A DNA stretch of 64,000 nucleotides from Phalacrocorax aristotelis (taxonomy: Eukaryota; Chordata; Aves; Suliformes; Phalacrocoracidae), in the NCBI RefSeq assembly GCF_949628215.1, contig NC_134279.1, forward strand, positions 78,106,330 to 78,170,329. The letters run 5' to 3'. Of this stretch, positions 39,001 through 47,752 are shown piece after piece (within the stretch, counting starts at the first letter, position 1; each line of letters opens with the position of its first letter). The position numbers were made by a program, and so were the translations under genes. The notes beneath the pieces were generated by a model. The model did not search any database. It saw only the letters and a program-made list of their open reading frames with translations, and was not told where the DNA came from.

Positions 39001-42000
39001 GGAGATTTCTGCCAAAAAGAAGGAAGAAAAGGTAAATCCATGTTTTTCTTCTTTCAACAATCAGAGAAAAAAAAATCGGGAACAAAAAACTGTTTTGGAG
39101 GGATTTTCTAACAGGACAATAAAACTAGTCCTTTTCTTTTTGCCAAAGCCTAAGGAGAAACAACGATTTCCCAACAACTGCAGTCTCCATCTGGCACAGT
39201 TATTTCTAGCTGAGGCATCAGCCATCCATGTACCATCAGCCAGGTCTGATTCTCATCTTGCCTTTCTTGGGTCAAGCTACAAAATGAGGCTTTGTCCCTC
39301 TTATTCTTATGGGAATGAGACCAACAGAACCACCTCCCATGAAGCAGCAGGGGAGGATTCAGGTATGTCGCATTCAAAGTCAGGTGAGACCTGCAGGGCT
39401 GGTGGCCCTACCTCAAGAAGTCTGATGAAGATTTTTCCATTGCTAGAAATAGGGTAAGGGCAAGGGCAGGGTATTCATAGAGTAGTTTCCTCGAACACTG
39501 CTACTTCTTTTGAACTATTCCTAAGATTTCAGGGAAAAATCACCCTTAATCAGCATAACAAAGGCAATAAAACCTTCTGTTCAGGCACAACATACTGTGG
39601 CCAACTTTCACGGACTTGGTGAGCGACAGCGCAAATCAAAAGCCTCCTTCAGAGGATATGCAAACCACAGTCCATGGCCAGTGGCAGTAATTGAAGCCCT
39701 ATTTCCAAAAGAGTTGGCGGGTGATGAAACCCAGCGCGGATGGCTGTGTTCTGCCTCTTGAATCCCCTCCCACCGCCCCGCAATATACTCGGTACTGCTG
39801 CGGGTGGGGGGTTTAACTTTACTGGCACAAGAGCTTCCTTTGTTGATGGGAGCTGGGTCTCCTCTAGGGGACTGGGCTGATCCAGCTGTACTGGCAAAGC
39901 CTTTGTAATGTGGAGTAGCTCAAGTGCAGACCTGCAGTGGGTGCCTGCCTGAACCTTTGCTGGCATGTCGATAAGGCCAGCGCTGAGCAAAGTTAAACGA
40001 CCCCGTGCTGGAGAAGTGCCACACGTAGAAGCCAGCAAGCATCTGTGTTACTGATCCAACGTGTCTCTTGAAACGCCTTTGGACTGTACTTCTTTTCAAG
40101 CAGGGGCTGCCTTTGTCAGTAGTTGTGTGTGCAACCCTCAGCTGGAAGAGCCACGGTCCCTGGCTGGGCGTGTCGGAGGGCACAGGCAGCGCAGGGCAGA
40201 GGTACCAGGCAGTTGTGCTTGCAGTCATCAGCACGACCGTGGTTTTACGTTGAGCACCGCCGCACTGCATCGGTCTTGCCCAGTTGAGGTAGCATCTTTC
40301 TAGATGCCTAGAAAGAGCGGAGGAACCAAGCAAAGATGAGACTTCTTGCGACGCTTAGCTTCAGCGTCCAGCAGCTGGGATCTGTGGGCTCGCAACTCCC
40401 CCCCATGAGATCACTGCTCCCTCAAAGCCAGAATTAATTTTACAGGGTGATTCCTATGGCTGCCAGAGCAGGGAGGACAAAGGGAGCATCTCTCCAAGGG
40501 AGGGACGTTTCTCTGCTGACTTCCCAGGGAGCAGGCTGAGCCCTGGGCTGCTGGGCTATCACCTGACCCAGGCTGGGAAGAGGCTCATTGTCATGGAGAA
40601 CTGCCCATCCCAGGCGTGGCCTTGGCATTTAGAGGGGAGTGGGGACTCTTCAGGGTAGGACCAGCAGGCTAATTGCCTTTGTCTTCCCTCTCCTTCGATG
40701 GGGGAATCACAGTAAATCCCCAAAGCCCATGACAATAGCCCTGCTGCTTTTAAATGCCTTTCATTAAACTCAATCCTCTTGCCCTCCCTCTCCCAAAGTT
40801 CGCTAAGAGTCTCTTTTAATGACAAAAGGAATCCTAAAAGGCTGCCCTTAGCTCATTCACTTGGCTCTTCTCCGCAGACTAGGTGTCTATTTGCTGAAAT
40901 CTACTCTCCAGCGTCCCTTGGGCAGGTTGCTTTATCATGAGCGCACCAGCCTTTGGGGTGGCGTGTCCGCAGGAGGGGCCACAGCTCCTGGTTCCAGCTA
41001 AGGGCTCACTTTCCCTGGAGGGAGCGGGATTTGGTGCTAACGGCAGGGAAGGTGCGCTGGGGACAGTGAGACCTGCCAAAACCCCCTAAGAGCCCAGCAC
41101 CATCCCACTGGAGCGGGGCTGGAGCACTGCGATGGGTGAATGAATCCTCCTCTGGCTCTGCTCTGGCAGGTGCTGGCTGTGCCACCACCCAACCAATACG
41201 GCACGAGAAGGTCTGTTGAGCCATGGGGTATTTGCTGAGGACATACTGCCAGAGGCAGACCAGGGAGCAACACAAATCTTGAGGATTTGGGGTCCTCAGG
41301 AGCAAAAGTTTACGGGTACTGTCTGCAGATGGAGGTGGAAGAGGGTGAATCCTGAAACAAATCTGGGTAGAAGAACGTGAGATGGACATATGCAGGTGTC
41401 CCACATCGGCCCGCTGCTTTGCTAAGGTCTGACAACAGGCCGGTGGAGCAGCAGAGGGGTGAAATGGTCACTTAGATAAGTAAGCAGTTCCTGGCTTACT
41501 TAAGGACTGGCTTTAAATCTTTTGAAGGTGTTGGGAATCCCTCCACCACTTTTAGATCAAACTCAGCAGTCCAAAATCCAGATAAAGGTATTCCACACCT
41601 GATAGGATTGAACTCAAGCAGGACAAGACTGACCACTGTGTCTCTTTGCTAGTGGCAGTCTGCCCTTTCCCTCCCATTATTCCTACCACCGCATCACCCG
41701 AGATGCAATTAAAAATGAAGACATGGAGGAATTACCCCTAAAGCCAGGAAGATGGTATCTGTGCTGGGAAGGGGTGAGCGAGGGGAGGATGAGGCAGGAG
41801 TTACCACCCACCCACAGGTCTCGGCTATTGCACAAACGGCGGGTGACCAGTGCTGGGGAAAGTACTTGGTCCCTATCCCAAGCACATGGAAGTCATCTGA
41901 CGTTTCGTCATGGCTTCATTATATTTTGGATCGGGCCAGTGGTTTGTCTTGCATCACTAGCCTGTATGTCATGCAGGTAGCCAGTGAAGAGGTGCTGCGT

Positions 42001-42784
42001 CCCACTGCCAACAATTTTGTTTTCTCAGTAGCCTGCAGGGATGGCCTTACATCACAGCAGATGCCTGTATGTTAAACAGCTGCAATTTCATGCTTAACTT
42101 CATCACTGACGCTACATTCCTCATAAAGATATTTATATGATTCTGTGATTTATGCTCTGCCCGCACACAGCACCCAACAAACAGCTTATGCAAACGGCAA
42201 GAACTGGGAGTTGATCGTTGTGCATAATGGCTGCTCTAGGATGGACTCTCCTTTCCCAGCCCCGGGGAATCGGGGGGGGGGGAGAATCTCAGGAGTGCCT
42301 CCTCACAGCAGACGGCCGCTGGCCAGCTGGTCCCACGTCTCAGCTAGCCTGCCGTTTTAAGCAGGTGCAATCCTACTTGAGAAACTGCTTTGCAAAATGG
42401 ACAGAGTCAACAGTCAAGCTCAGACTTCATACCTCCTGCTAGCTAGCACCGCGCCGGAACCGGCCCTGCTTCTTTTACTTCTGCAAGCTTTTATTTTGTT
42501 TTTACTAAACCAGGCTGAAAAAGGACAGTTGTAATTCAGACCGTTGACAAAAACAAACAAACAAAAAAGCTGGGCGTGCCCACTCTGGACAGTGAGACCA
42601 TGAGAGGCTGCAAATCAGCTCAGATGAGTCACCTTTAGGCCCAGAGTGGGTTTTTTTCTTACTGCGCAGATGAAATTGTTCACAAATCTTTGCACCTTTT
42701 ATCCCAAACCACGTGAAAGCAAAACCTGTCTCCCCACAGAGTTTTAAAATACCTCAAACATACTGAGGAACAATCAGGCAAAAA
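36091..42784. other. Intergenic DNA downstream of FOXI3
   Basis: No gene is supported; the longest frames (up to 153 codons at 38996-39457) lack any domain or splice context. It holds an ancient repeat at 38596-38700. The interval 42440-42784 just beyond the predicted FOXI3 end contains further poly(A)-signal-like words on the minus strand. Confidence 0.5.
38596..38700. repeat. Ancient amniote repeat with internal inverted repeat
   Basis: CTGAAGTCAGTGGGAGTCTT and CCCCTGACTTCACTG form an inverted repeat, preceded by CTGCTCCAAAGCCC and followed by GGGGCAGGCCCTGG. This 'GAAGTCAATGG' style is, as I recall, widespread in turtles, crocodilians and birds. Family name not assigned. Confidence 0.5.
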
Positions 42785-43754
42785 AATCTAACAATTGTTA
42801 ACATTTTATTCCCAACAGCTGTTCAGCCTGAAAAGTTTCATTAATACACTAACGAACAAAAACAAAACCAACCAAAAATTCAAAACAAATAAAACAGCAA
42901 AAAAGAAAGGGAAACAAAGTAAAATAAACTTTAACAAAGTTTAAAACACATTATAAATAAGTACAGCTCCAGAGCATAATTTACAAATATAAAACCACAT
43001 AGAAACATATATACAGAAGAGTTACATTACGTACAAATATGTATAAAAATACCCCAGTGTTTATTCTCGCACTAAAGCTGCACGGCTAGAGTTATCTTTG
43101 GTACTAAGCTCAGGGAAAAAGATTGTTTTAGAAGAGACGGCCCCGGCTGTACAACATGCCATGCACAGGAAGACCAGAGCGAACCCCTGTGGGTTTCGAG
43201 GAGGTTTTGGGTGGGTGCTCACCCCCAGTACGCGCCCCGTGCATTGCATTTTGAGGGATCAGGGCAGGAAGCAAGGGCTTACAGAGGCAATTGCTGGCAG
43301 AAGAGTTTTTTAATACATTTTACAAGGCACTTCATAAGAAATCTCTTCATTTTTGTTTTTCCTGTTCTCTTCTAAGACTCTCTGGATGTCTACACTTGGC
43401 TCTTGCTGATATCGCTTTACGGTTATAGTTTTTAAACTTCTTATTCTACATTCAGGATTAGAAACCTCTGAAAACATTAATTCAGTTCGCTTTCATCTGC
43501 AGAATTTAGATGGCAAGCCATCTAATCCAGCTAACATTTTCCAGGAAGGGGAAAAGACTTTGCATCTGCCTTCTGCTGGTGTTTAAGGGGTGTTCTTATT
43601 GGGAAAGGTGAGAAGATCTGTTTTCCTGGAAGAACTCGTGGGAAGTGTCCACATTGAAATGCTGTTTGCAAAAGCATACGGTCCTCAGTGCTGCCAAACA
43701 CACCTGCAACTCCCATTCCCTTTGCAGCGCTCGCCCGTCGGCTGCCCCAGCACC
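42785..43754 (-). other. FOXI3: FOXI3 3' UTR (predicted)
   Basis: Downstream of the TAG stop the minus strand becomes AT-rich and free of good coding frames. It includes long T-rich runs (42840-42930) and AT-rich words such as TTATTTATAATG that are typical of unstable 3' UTRs. AATAAA signals on the minus strand occur at 43065-43060 and 42810-42805; the second is followed by a T-rich stretch and is my choice for the main end, giving about 960 nt of 3' UTR. No transcript evidence is available here. Confidence 0.5.
42805..42810 (-). terminator. Candidate FOXI3 polyadenylation signal AATAAA
   Basis: Minus-strand AATAAA (TTTATT on the plus strand) is followed downstream by a T-rich tract (GATTTTTTTGCC), matching a cleavage-signal layout. 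A competing AATAAA lies at 43065-43060 and would give a shorter transcript; another at 42495-42490 would give a longer one. Confidence 0.4.
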
Positions 43755-44344
43755 CTACACCTCTGTTCCATCCCGGGTGTAGATGAGGCTGTTAACCGTG
43801 AAGTTGTAGTAGTGGTTGTACTGGGCTCCCTGGCTGCTGCTGCTGGGATGGAAGGAGCTGTAGTAGGCGGGGGAAGGTCCCGCAACCCGCTGCAGCTGGT
43901 CTGGCGAAGGCACCTCCTGAGAAGAGCTGCTGGACGGGGTGAAAGTGCCACTGCTCAGCTGTCCAGCAGAGAAGTTCCTGTGATGCAGGTCACTGCCGAG
44001 ACCCCCTGTCAGCCGGCTGCCTCCGCTGCTCAGGGAGCTCATGCCGCTGAAGAAGGTGCTGAGGCAGCTAGGGGTGGATGAAATGATACCGGAGGGAGAG
44101 GAGCTTTTTGGATGGTCCCTGGCAGAAGGTGAGGGGTCCAGCTCTGGGGGTGGGCTGTTTCCACACGGTTTGCCTGTGGCTGGGATGGGTCGCTCTTCCT
44201 CGGCCTTCAGGCCCCCCAGAGAGGAGGCCGCAGATGCGGTTGCGGGGGCGTTTGGCTCAGAGCGCCGCTTGCGTTTGCGACGGAAGTTCCCATTGTCGAA
44301 CATCTTCTCACAGTTGGGATCTAAGGTCCAGTAGTTTCCCTTCC
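43755..44344 (-). other. FOXI3: FOXI3 coding exon 2
   Basis: This exon of 590 nt begins GG AAG GGA AAC TAC TGG after a pyrimidine-rich acceptor. It encodes the end of the forkhead (wing region), the basic nuclear signal, and a Ser/Pro-rich C-terminal region that probably carries transactivation activity. That region includes [15 protein letters not shown], matching the FOXI3 segment TPCLNTFFSSLSSLS. The last residues, [12 protein letters not shown], are the conserved FOXI tail. The stop is TAG at 43757-43755. Confidence 0.92.
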
Positions 44345-46055
44345 CTGGTGGAAAACAGGAGACATGACAGAAAGTGAAATTCTGTGACAGCGAGCCCCAC
44401 CGCAGACAGGTATGCACTATCCAAGCCTTGTCTGATCAGCACAGCACCCATGCCTCTCCTACACCTGCTCCTCCTCTCTCTGTTGTCCAGAACAAGGATC
44501 CAAAACCTGGCTCCAGGACATCATCACACGCGCTCCTCCAATGCCCAAGTGAACCTTAAGGCCACATGGAGGACAAGAACCTCCCCGCCACAGAGCACAA
44601 ACCTCCCTGAAGGATCTGCACCTCTGCCTCAGCCCTGGCCAAGGGAACGCGAAGCGGGGCTCCCCCTGCTCCGGCTGCCTCACGGCAAGCGGGGACACTT
44701 AGTGCGAGGGGCTGTGGTGGCGTTAGCTGGCCCCACACACCTCTTGCCCACGCCCGGGCCTGACGGGAACAGTGACCCCGCAACGTCCCCCCCCGAGGCT
44801 GCGGACCGGCACGTCCCCTCCCCGCCGGGCCGGACCTGCGCCCTCCCGGCGCGCCTCCGCCCTCCGCCCACTCCCGGGTACCGGCTGTGCCCCCGGGGCC
44901 GGGCCGGCGAGCGGCGGGCTGGGAGGGGAGCCGTGAATCACGGCCGAAGAAGCCGGGTCTTGCACAGCCAGCACTGCCAGCCTCAGCCCACCCGGCCAGC
45001 TCGGGGAGGGGGTGAGGGCTGGGGCCAGACCGCCCCTCGCCCAGACCTGCCGCGGGGGCCAGCGCCGGGCCCGGGGGGAGCGAAGGAGGGACGCTGTCCT
45101 CACAGCGCCCGGGCTGAGGGGCAAGGGGACCCGTCTCCTCACAGCGACTTGCTTCTGGGGACAAGGCAGCCCGCTCTCCTCATGTCACCGGCCCCATGGG
45201 GACAGGGGTGCCCGCTCGTCTCACAGTGCCCTGGCTGAAGGGACTGGCTGAAGAGCCCACCGTCTTCACAGCGACTTGCTCGTGGGGACAAGGGAGCCCG
45301 CTCTCCTCATGTCACTGGCCCCGAGCGGACAAGGGACCCGCCGGACAAGGGGACCGCCGTCGCCCGCGCTCCTCACGGGGCTGCCGGCGGCTCCCCAGGC
45401 TCTGCGCCCGCCGCTCCCCGCCCGCCCTCCCGCCCGGCGCGGCGGCCTCACCGGGGTCGTCCTCGTCGCGGGGCACCTTGCGGAAGCAGTCGTTGAGGCT
45501 GAGGTTGTGGCGGATACTGTTCTGCCATCCCGCCTTGCTGCGCTTGTAGAAGGGGAAGTTCTCGGCCACGTACTGGTAGATGTGGCTGAGGGTGAGCTTC
45601 CTCTCGGGGGCGCTCTGGATGGCCATGGCGATTAGCGCCGAGTAGGAGTAGGGCGGCCGCACCAGCTTCAGCAGCTCCTCCTGGCTGGCCAGGCTCAGCC
45701 AGCTCAGCTCCGCGCCGCCCGCCGACGGCGAGCCGGGCGCCGAGGGGGAGCCCACCAGCTGCCCGCCCCGCGAACAGCCGTACGAGGCCGGCGGCAGGAA
45801 GGGCGCGGCAGCGGCGGCGGCGGCGGAGCCGGGCGGGCCTTGCAGGTAGGGTGCGGGGCTGTTCATGCCCCACAGGTAGCCGGCGTTGGCGGGCGCCCCG
45901 TAGTCCCCCAGCGCGTACCCGCCCGCCCGCTGCCCCGAGGAGGCGGCGGCGGCGGCGGCGGCTGCGGCGGCCGCGGCGGCGGCGGCGGCAGCGCCGGGCG
46001 GGTGGAGGCTGGGCTGGGGGTAGACGCTGAAGTTCTCGCTGCAGTACACCGCCAT
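43755..46055 (-). CDS. FOXI3: FOXI3-like forkhead box transcription factor (2 exons, 397 aa)
   Basis: Two coding exons, join(46055-45452, 44344-43755), give 1194 nt including the TAG stop, or 397 residues (human FOXI3 is about 420). The donor reads CCCG/GTGAGG and the acceptor TTTTCCACCAG/GG; the intron splits the Gly codon of DEDDPG/KGNYW, as in FOXI1 and FOXI3. The forkhead domain covers about residues 131-226: [14 protein letters not shown], helix 3 [13 protein letters not shown] (179-191) and [18 protein letters not shown] basic RRKRKRR nuclear signal follows at 223-229. The N-terminus [12 protein letters not shown] resembles mammalian FOXI3 (MALYCGDNFGVY) and differs from FOXI1, as does the [13 protein letters not shown] stretch. 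Residues 22-38 are 17 alanines, with 7 more at 78-84. The C-terminus is Ser-rich and ends in the FOXI-type GTEV. I chose M at 46055 for this homology and its strong context (G at -3, G at +4). Known family role: nuclear DNA-binding factor in preplacodal and otic ectoderm, pharyngeal arches and ectodermal appendages. FOXI2 is less likely. Confidence 0.93.
44345..45451 (-). other. FOXI3: FOXI3 intron 1 (1107 bp, GC-rich)
   Basis: GT-AG intron interrupting the forkhead domain in phase 1 at the position shared by FOXI genes. It is very GC-rich on its exon-1 side and carries a GC-rich minisatellite at 45098-45345. A 284-codon open frame on the plus strand across the intron is a by-product of high GC content: it resembles no protein I know and crosses the exon-2 splice junction antisense. 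Confidence 0.88.
45098..45345. repeat. GC-rich minisatellite with A-B-C / A'-B'-C' order in the FOXI3 intron
   Basis: Six units of 39 to 45 bp, each opening with a CCTCACAGCG- or CCTCATGTCA-like head and most with a GGGGACAAGG-like middle, start at 45098, 45137, 45178, 45219, 45264 and 45305. Units 2 and 5 are nearly identical (both start with CACAGCGACTTGC), as are units 3 and 6 (CTCATGTCAC). Units 1 and 4 share a GCCC(G/T)GGCTGA core. The array therefore looks like a duplication of a three-unit block with a period of about 121-127 bp. It ends about 105 bp from the exon-1 donor site. Confidence 0.75.
45452..46055 (-). other. FOXI3: FOXI3 coding exon 1
   Basis: This exon of 604 coding nt encodes residues 1-201 plus the first base of codon 202. 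It holds the alanine- and proline-rich N-terminus, the tryptophan-containing segment [15 protein letters not shown] just before the forkhead, and helices 1 to 3 of the forkhead. The frame is open further upstream, to a Met at 46256, but that Met lies at the predicted transcription start and is unlikely to be used. Codons are strongly GC-rich, as is usual for a gene inside a CpG island. Confidence 0.9.
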
Positions 46056-46154
46056 GTCGGGGGCTTCCTGGGCGCTGCGGGGCTGCGGGGGCGCGGGGGC
46101 GGCCGCCGGCGCCGAGGCTCTGGGCTGCGCCTGCTGCAACTCACCGGCGCTCAT
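46053..46154 (-). other. FOXI3: Possible in-frame N-terminal extension of FOXI3
   Basis: An ATG at 46154-46152 lies in frame with FOXI3, 33 codons upstream of the chosen start, and would give a 430-residue protein beginning [10 protein letters not shown]. Its context has A at -3 but A at +4. The added segment is low-complexity (Ala, Pro, Gln), and mammalian FOXI3 has no such extension as far as I recall, so I prefer the downstream start. A leaky-scanning arrangement is possible because this ATG overlaps a short upstream ORF. Confidence 0.3.
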
Positions 46155-46167
46155 AATCCCTGGCCAT
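46141..46167 (-). other. Short upstream ORF (MARDYERR) in the FOXI3 leader
   Basis: ATG GCC AGG GAT TAT GAG CGC CGG TGA reads as eight codons plus a stop on the minus strand. It lies downstream of the predicted transcription start (about 46260) and overlaps, in another frame, the alternative ATG at 46154. It ends 85 bases before the preferred FOXI3 start. If the leader is as predicted, scanning ribosomes meet it first, so it could lower FOXI3 translation or bias start choice. Use in the cell is inferred, not shown. Confidence 0.4.
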
Positions 46168-46259
46168 GCAGGGCGGCCGGCGCTCCCCCCCGCTCCCGTC
46201 CTCTCCCGCCGACAGCCCGCCCCCCCCCCCCCGCGGCCCCGGTGGCCCCAGACCAAAAA

Positions 46260-46300
46260 ATCCCGGGGGGCTGCGGCTCGGCGCCCTTATAGGCGCTGCC
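46260..46300 (-). promoter_or_regulatory. FOXI3: FOXI3 core promoter with TATA-like box
   Basis: On the minus strand CCTATAAGGGC covers 46292-46284, giving a TATAAG box at about 46291-46286 inside an otherwise extremely GC-rich stretch. Initiation 25-30 bases downstream would fall near 46260, giving a leader of about 205 nt to the preferred start. A run of 12-13 C (G on the coding strand) at about 46220-46232 lies within that leader. Confidence 0.5.
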
Positions 46301-47709
46301 GTGCGCCCGGCCTCCCCGCCCGCGGCCGGGGCTGGGCGGGCGGCGGCGGCGCGCAGGGAGCAGCCAGTAGCGCGGCTCCGCGCCGGGGAGGGAGGTGGAG
46401 GGGGGCAAGGCCGGGCCCCAAAAGCGGCCATGGGGGAGGGACCGGCGGGGGGAGCTGCGGGAGGTGCTTGGGATTTGGCTCCCGGCGTTGCGGGGGCAGC
46501 ATCCCTGAGCCTGCTGCCCCCCTCCCCCCCCCCAACGTCCCGGGGGTCTCTCGGCGCTGCCCCGGCCCTCAGGGATCCGATCCCTCTTTCCCACGGATGC
46601 GATCGGCCCTGATCCCTACGGCCCCGAAACCGGCCCCGAAATTGAGGTCTGGGGGAGATTAGCATCGCTGCGGTTGCCCCGACGGGAAGGGTGAAATTCG
46701 CTTAAACTCTCTTATTTATGTGTAATTTTGCCGCCCGTCTCACAACAGCCGGGGCTGAGGTCGCAGTTCATTAGCTTTGGATGAGGAATTACCCGAAATG
46801 AAACAACCGACATCGGCGTGTTCGCTCGTACTGCGGGGGGAACGGGCTGGCGGGCGCGGTTTAATGAATAAAAGTTGATTTTCGCCTTCGTGCTTCGGGG
46901 CAGCTTGGGGGGGAGCGCATCTTTTTGCAGAGAAAAAGCTCTCGCTGTTCCTAACGATCCCGACCCCCCGGGGTTTATACGGGGACCGGCTCCGGCAAAT
47001 CCTTCTCGGCCGGGGCAAAGCACACGGTGTAAACGAGAAAAATAAGGTCAATGGTGCGGGAGAATTTTACAGTCTTTGTCAGTCGCTTAGAAGATGCAAA
47101 TCCCCGGGTCTTAAACGGGGTTGTTATTCCGTTTTCTGCTGGGAAAACAGCCTAAAAATCCCCTTTCCAGGTACAGCTGCGAAGTGCTCTCCCCAGGGCT
47201 GCAAGCACCGGGTGTCTTGGTTTGACATCAGGATTTTGGGGAGAGAGGAGCGTTTTGGGAAAAGTCTTTGCGTTTTATGTCTTTGATAAAATAGTTACAA
47301 ACGCACATGTAAATAAATCAGTGAAGCTGAGTCGGGGCAGCCTTCCCGGGCTACCTCCAATCCCACATTCTCATCCCTCATGTGATCTAAACAGGGATGT
47401 AATAACTGGCGGATTTTCACCATTATATTTCGTTTTAAAAACAACAGTTTGGAGACAGAGAATAACTTAAAAATGAGTGTGATAAAGAATTATGATTTTG
47501 GGTTTCCTCCTTTAATCATAAGGGGATGTGTTTGTGTTTTTAGCTTTTGGTTTTTGGTGGGGTGGGGTTTTTTTTTTCTATTGCAATTTTGTTTCTGTCA
47601 CTGTTGCTGCTGCTGATTTTATTTTGCATCTTTTGGGGAAAGAACTTCCCGTGTGTATTTGGATAGCCAGAACAGCAGAAGAAAATTTTATGTTATGTTT
47701 CGCAAGGTG
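46301..47709. other. FOXI3 upstream flank, non-coding
   Basis: The first 350 bases continue the CpG island. Beyond that the sequence turns AT-richer, with no convincing coding frame or splice pattern. Several antisense frames over 46.1-46.7 kb are GC-driven and not supported. Confidence 0.6.
46670..46900. promoter_or_regulatory. Candidate proximal regulatory block upstream of FOXI3
   Basis: Just outside the CpG island, about 0.4-0.6 kb upstream of the predicted start, AT-rich words cluster in balanced sequence: TTCATTAGC, GGAATTACCC, AATGAATAAAAG and GTTGATT. These resemble homeodomain-type binding words. The block contains no repeat I recognise. The regulatory role is an inference from position and motif density only. 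Confidence 0.25.
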
Positions 47710-47752
47710 TCTAGATGAACCCTGAGGTCCCTTCCAGCCTGTGATTCTGTGT
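47710..47752 (+). mobile_element. CR1 3'-tail fragment
   Basis: CTAGATGAACCCTGAGGTCC followed by CTTCCAGCCTGTGATTCTGTG is the plus-sense 3' terminus of CR1 with a single octamer copy. Only about 40 bases are recognisable. Confidence 0.75.

Larger units (their letters stand above)
44640..46660. promoter_or_regulatory. CpG island over the FOXI3 promoter, exon 1 and intron
   Basis: Base composition changes sharply here to very high GC with frequent CG dinucleotides, including GCGGCGGCGG runs and many GGGCGG-like boxes, compared with roughly balanced DNA on either side. It covers the 5' flank, the leader, exon 1 and most of the intron, as expected for a developmental regulator. Boundaries are estimated by eye. 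Confidence 0.8.

Noticed and set aside
44384-45238. 284-codon open frame on the plus strand across the FOXI3 intron
   Set aside because: GC-driven lack of stop codons inside a CpG island and minisatellite. It has low-complexity Pro/Arg/Gly composition and no homology that I recognise.
43755-46055. Assignment of the forkhead gene to FOXI1
   Set aside because: FOXI1 has a different N-terminus and HGAPDKRLTLSQ in place of [12 protein letters not shown] in the forkhead; both favour FOXI3.
45840-46662. Several 140-200 codon frames antisense to or upstream of FOXI3 exon 1
   Set aside because: They are shadows of the alanine and glycine codon runs in the high-GC region; none has a domain or splice support.
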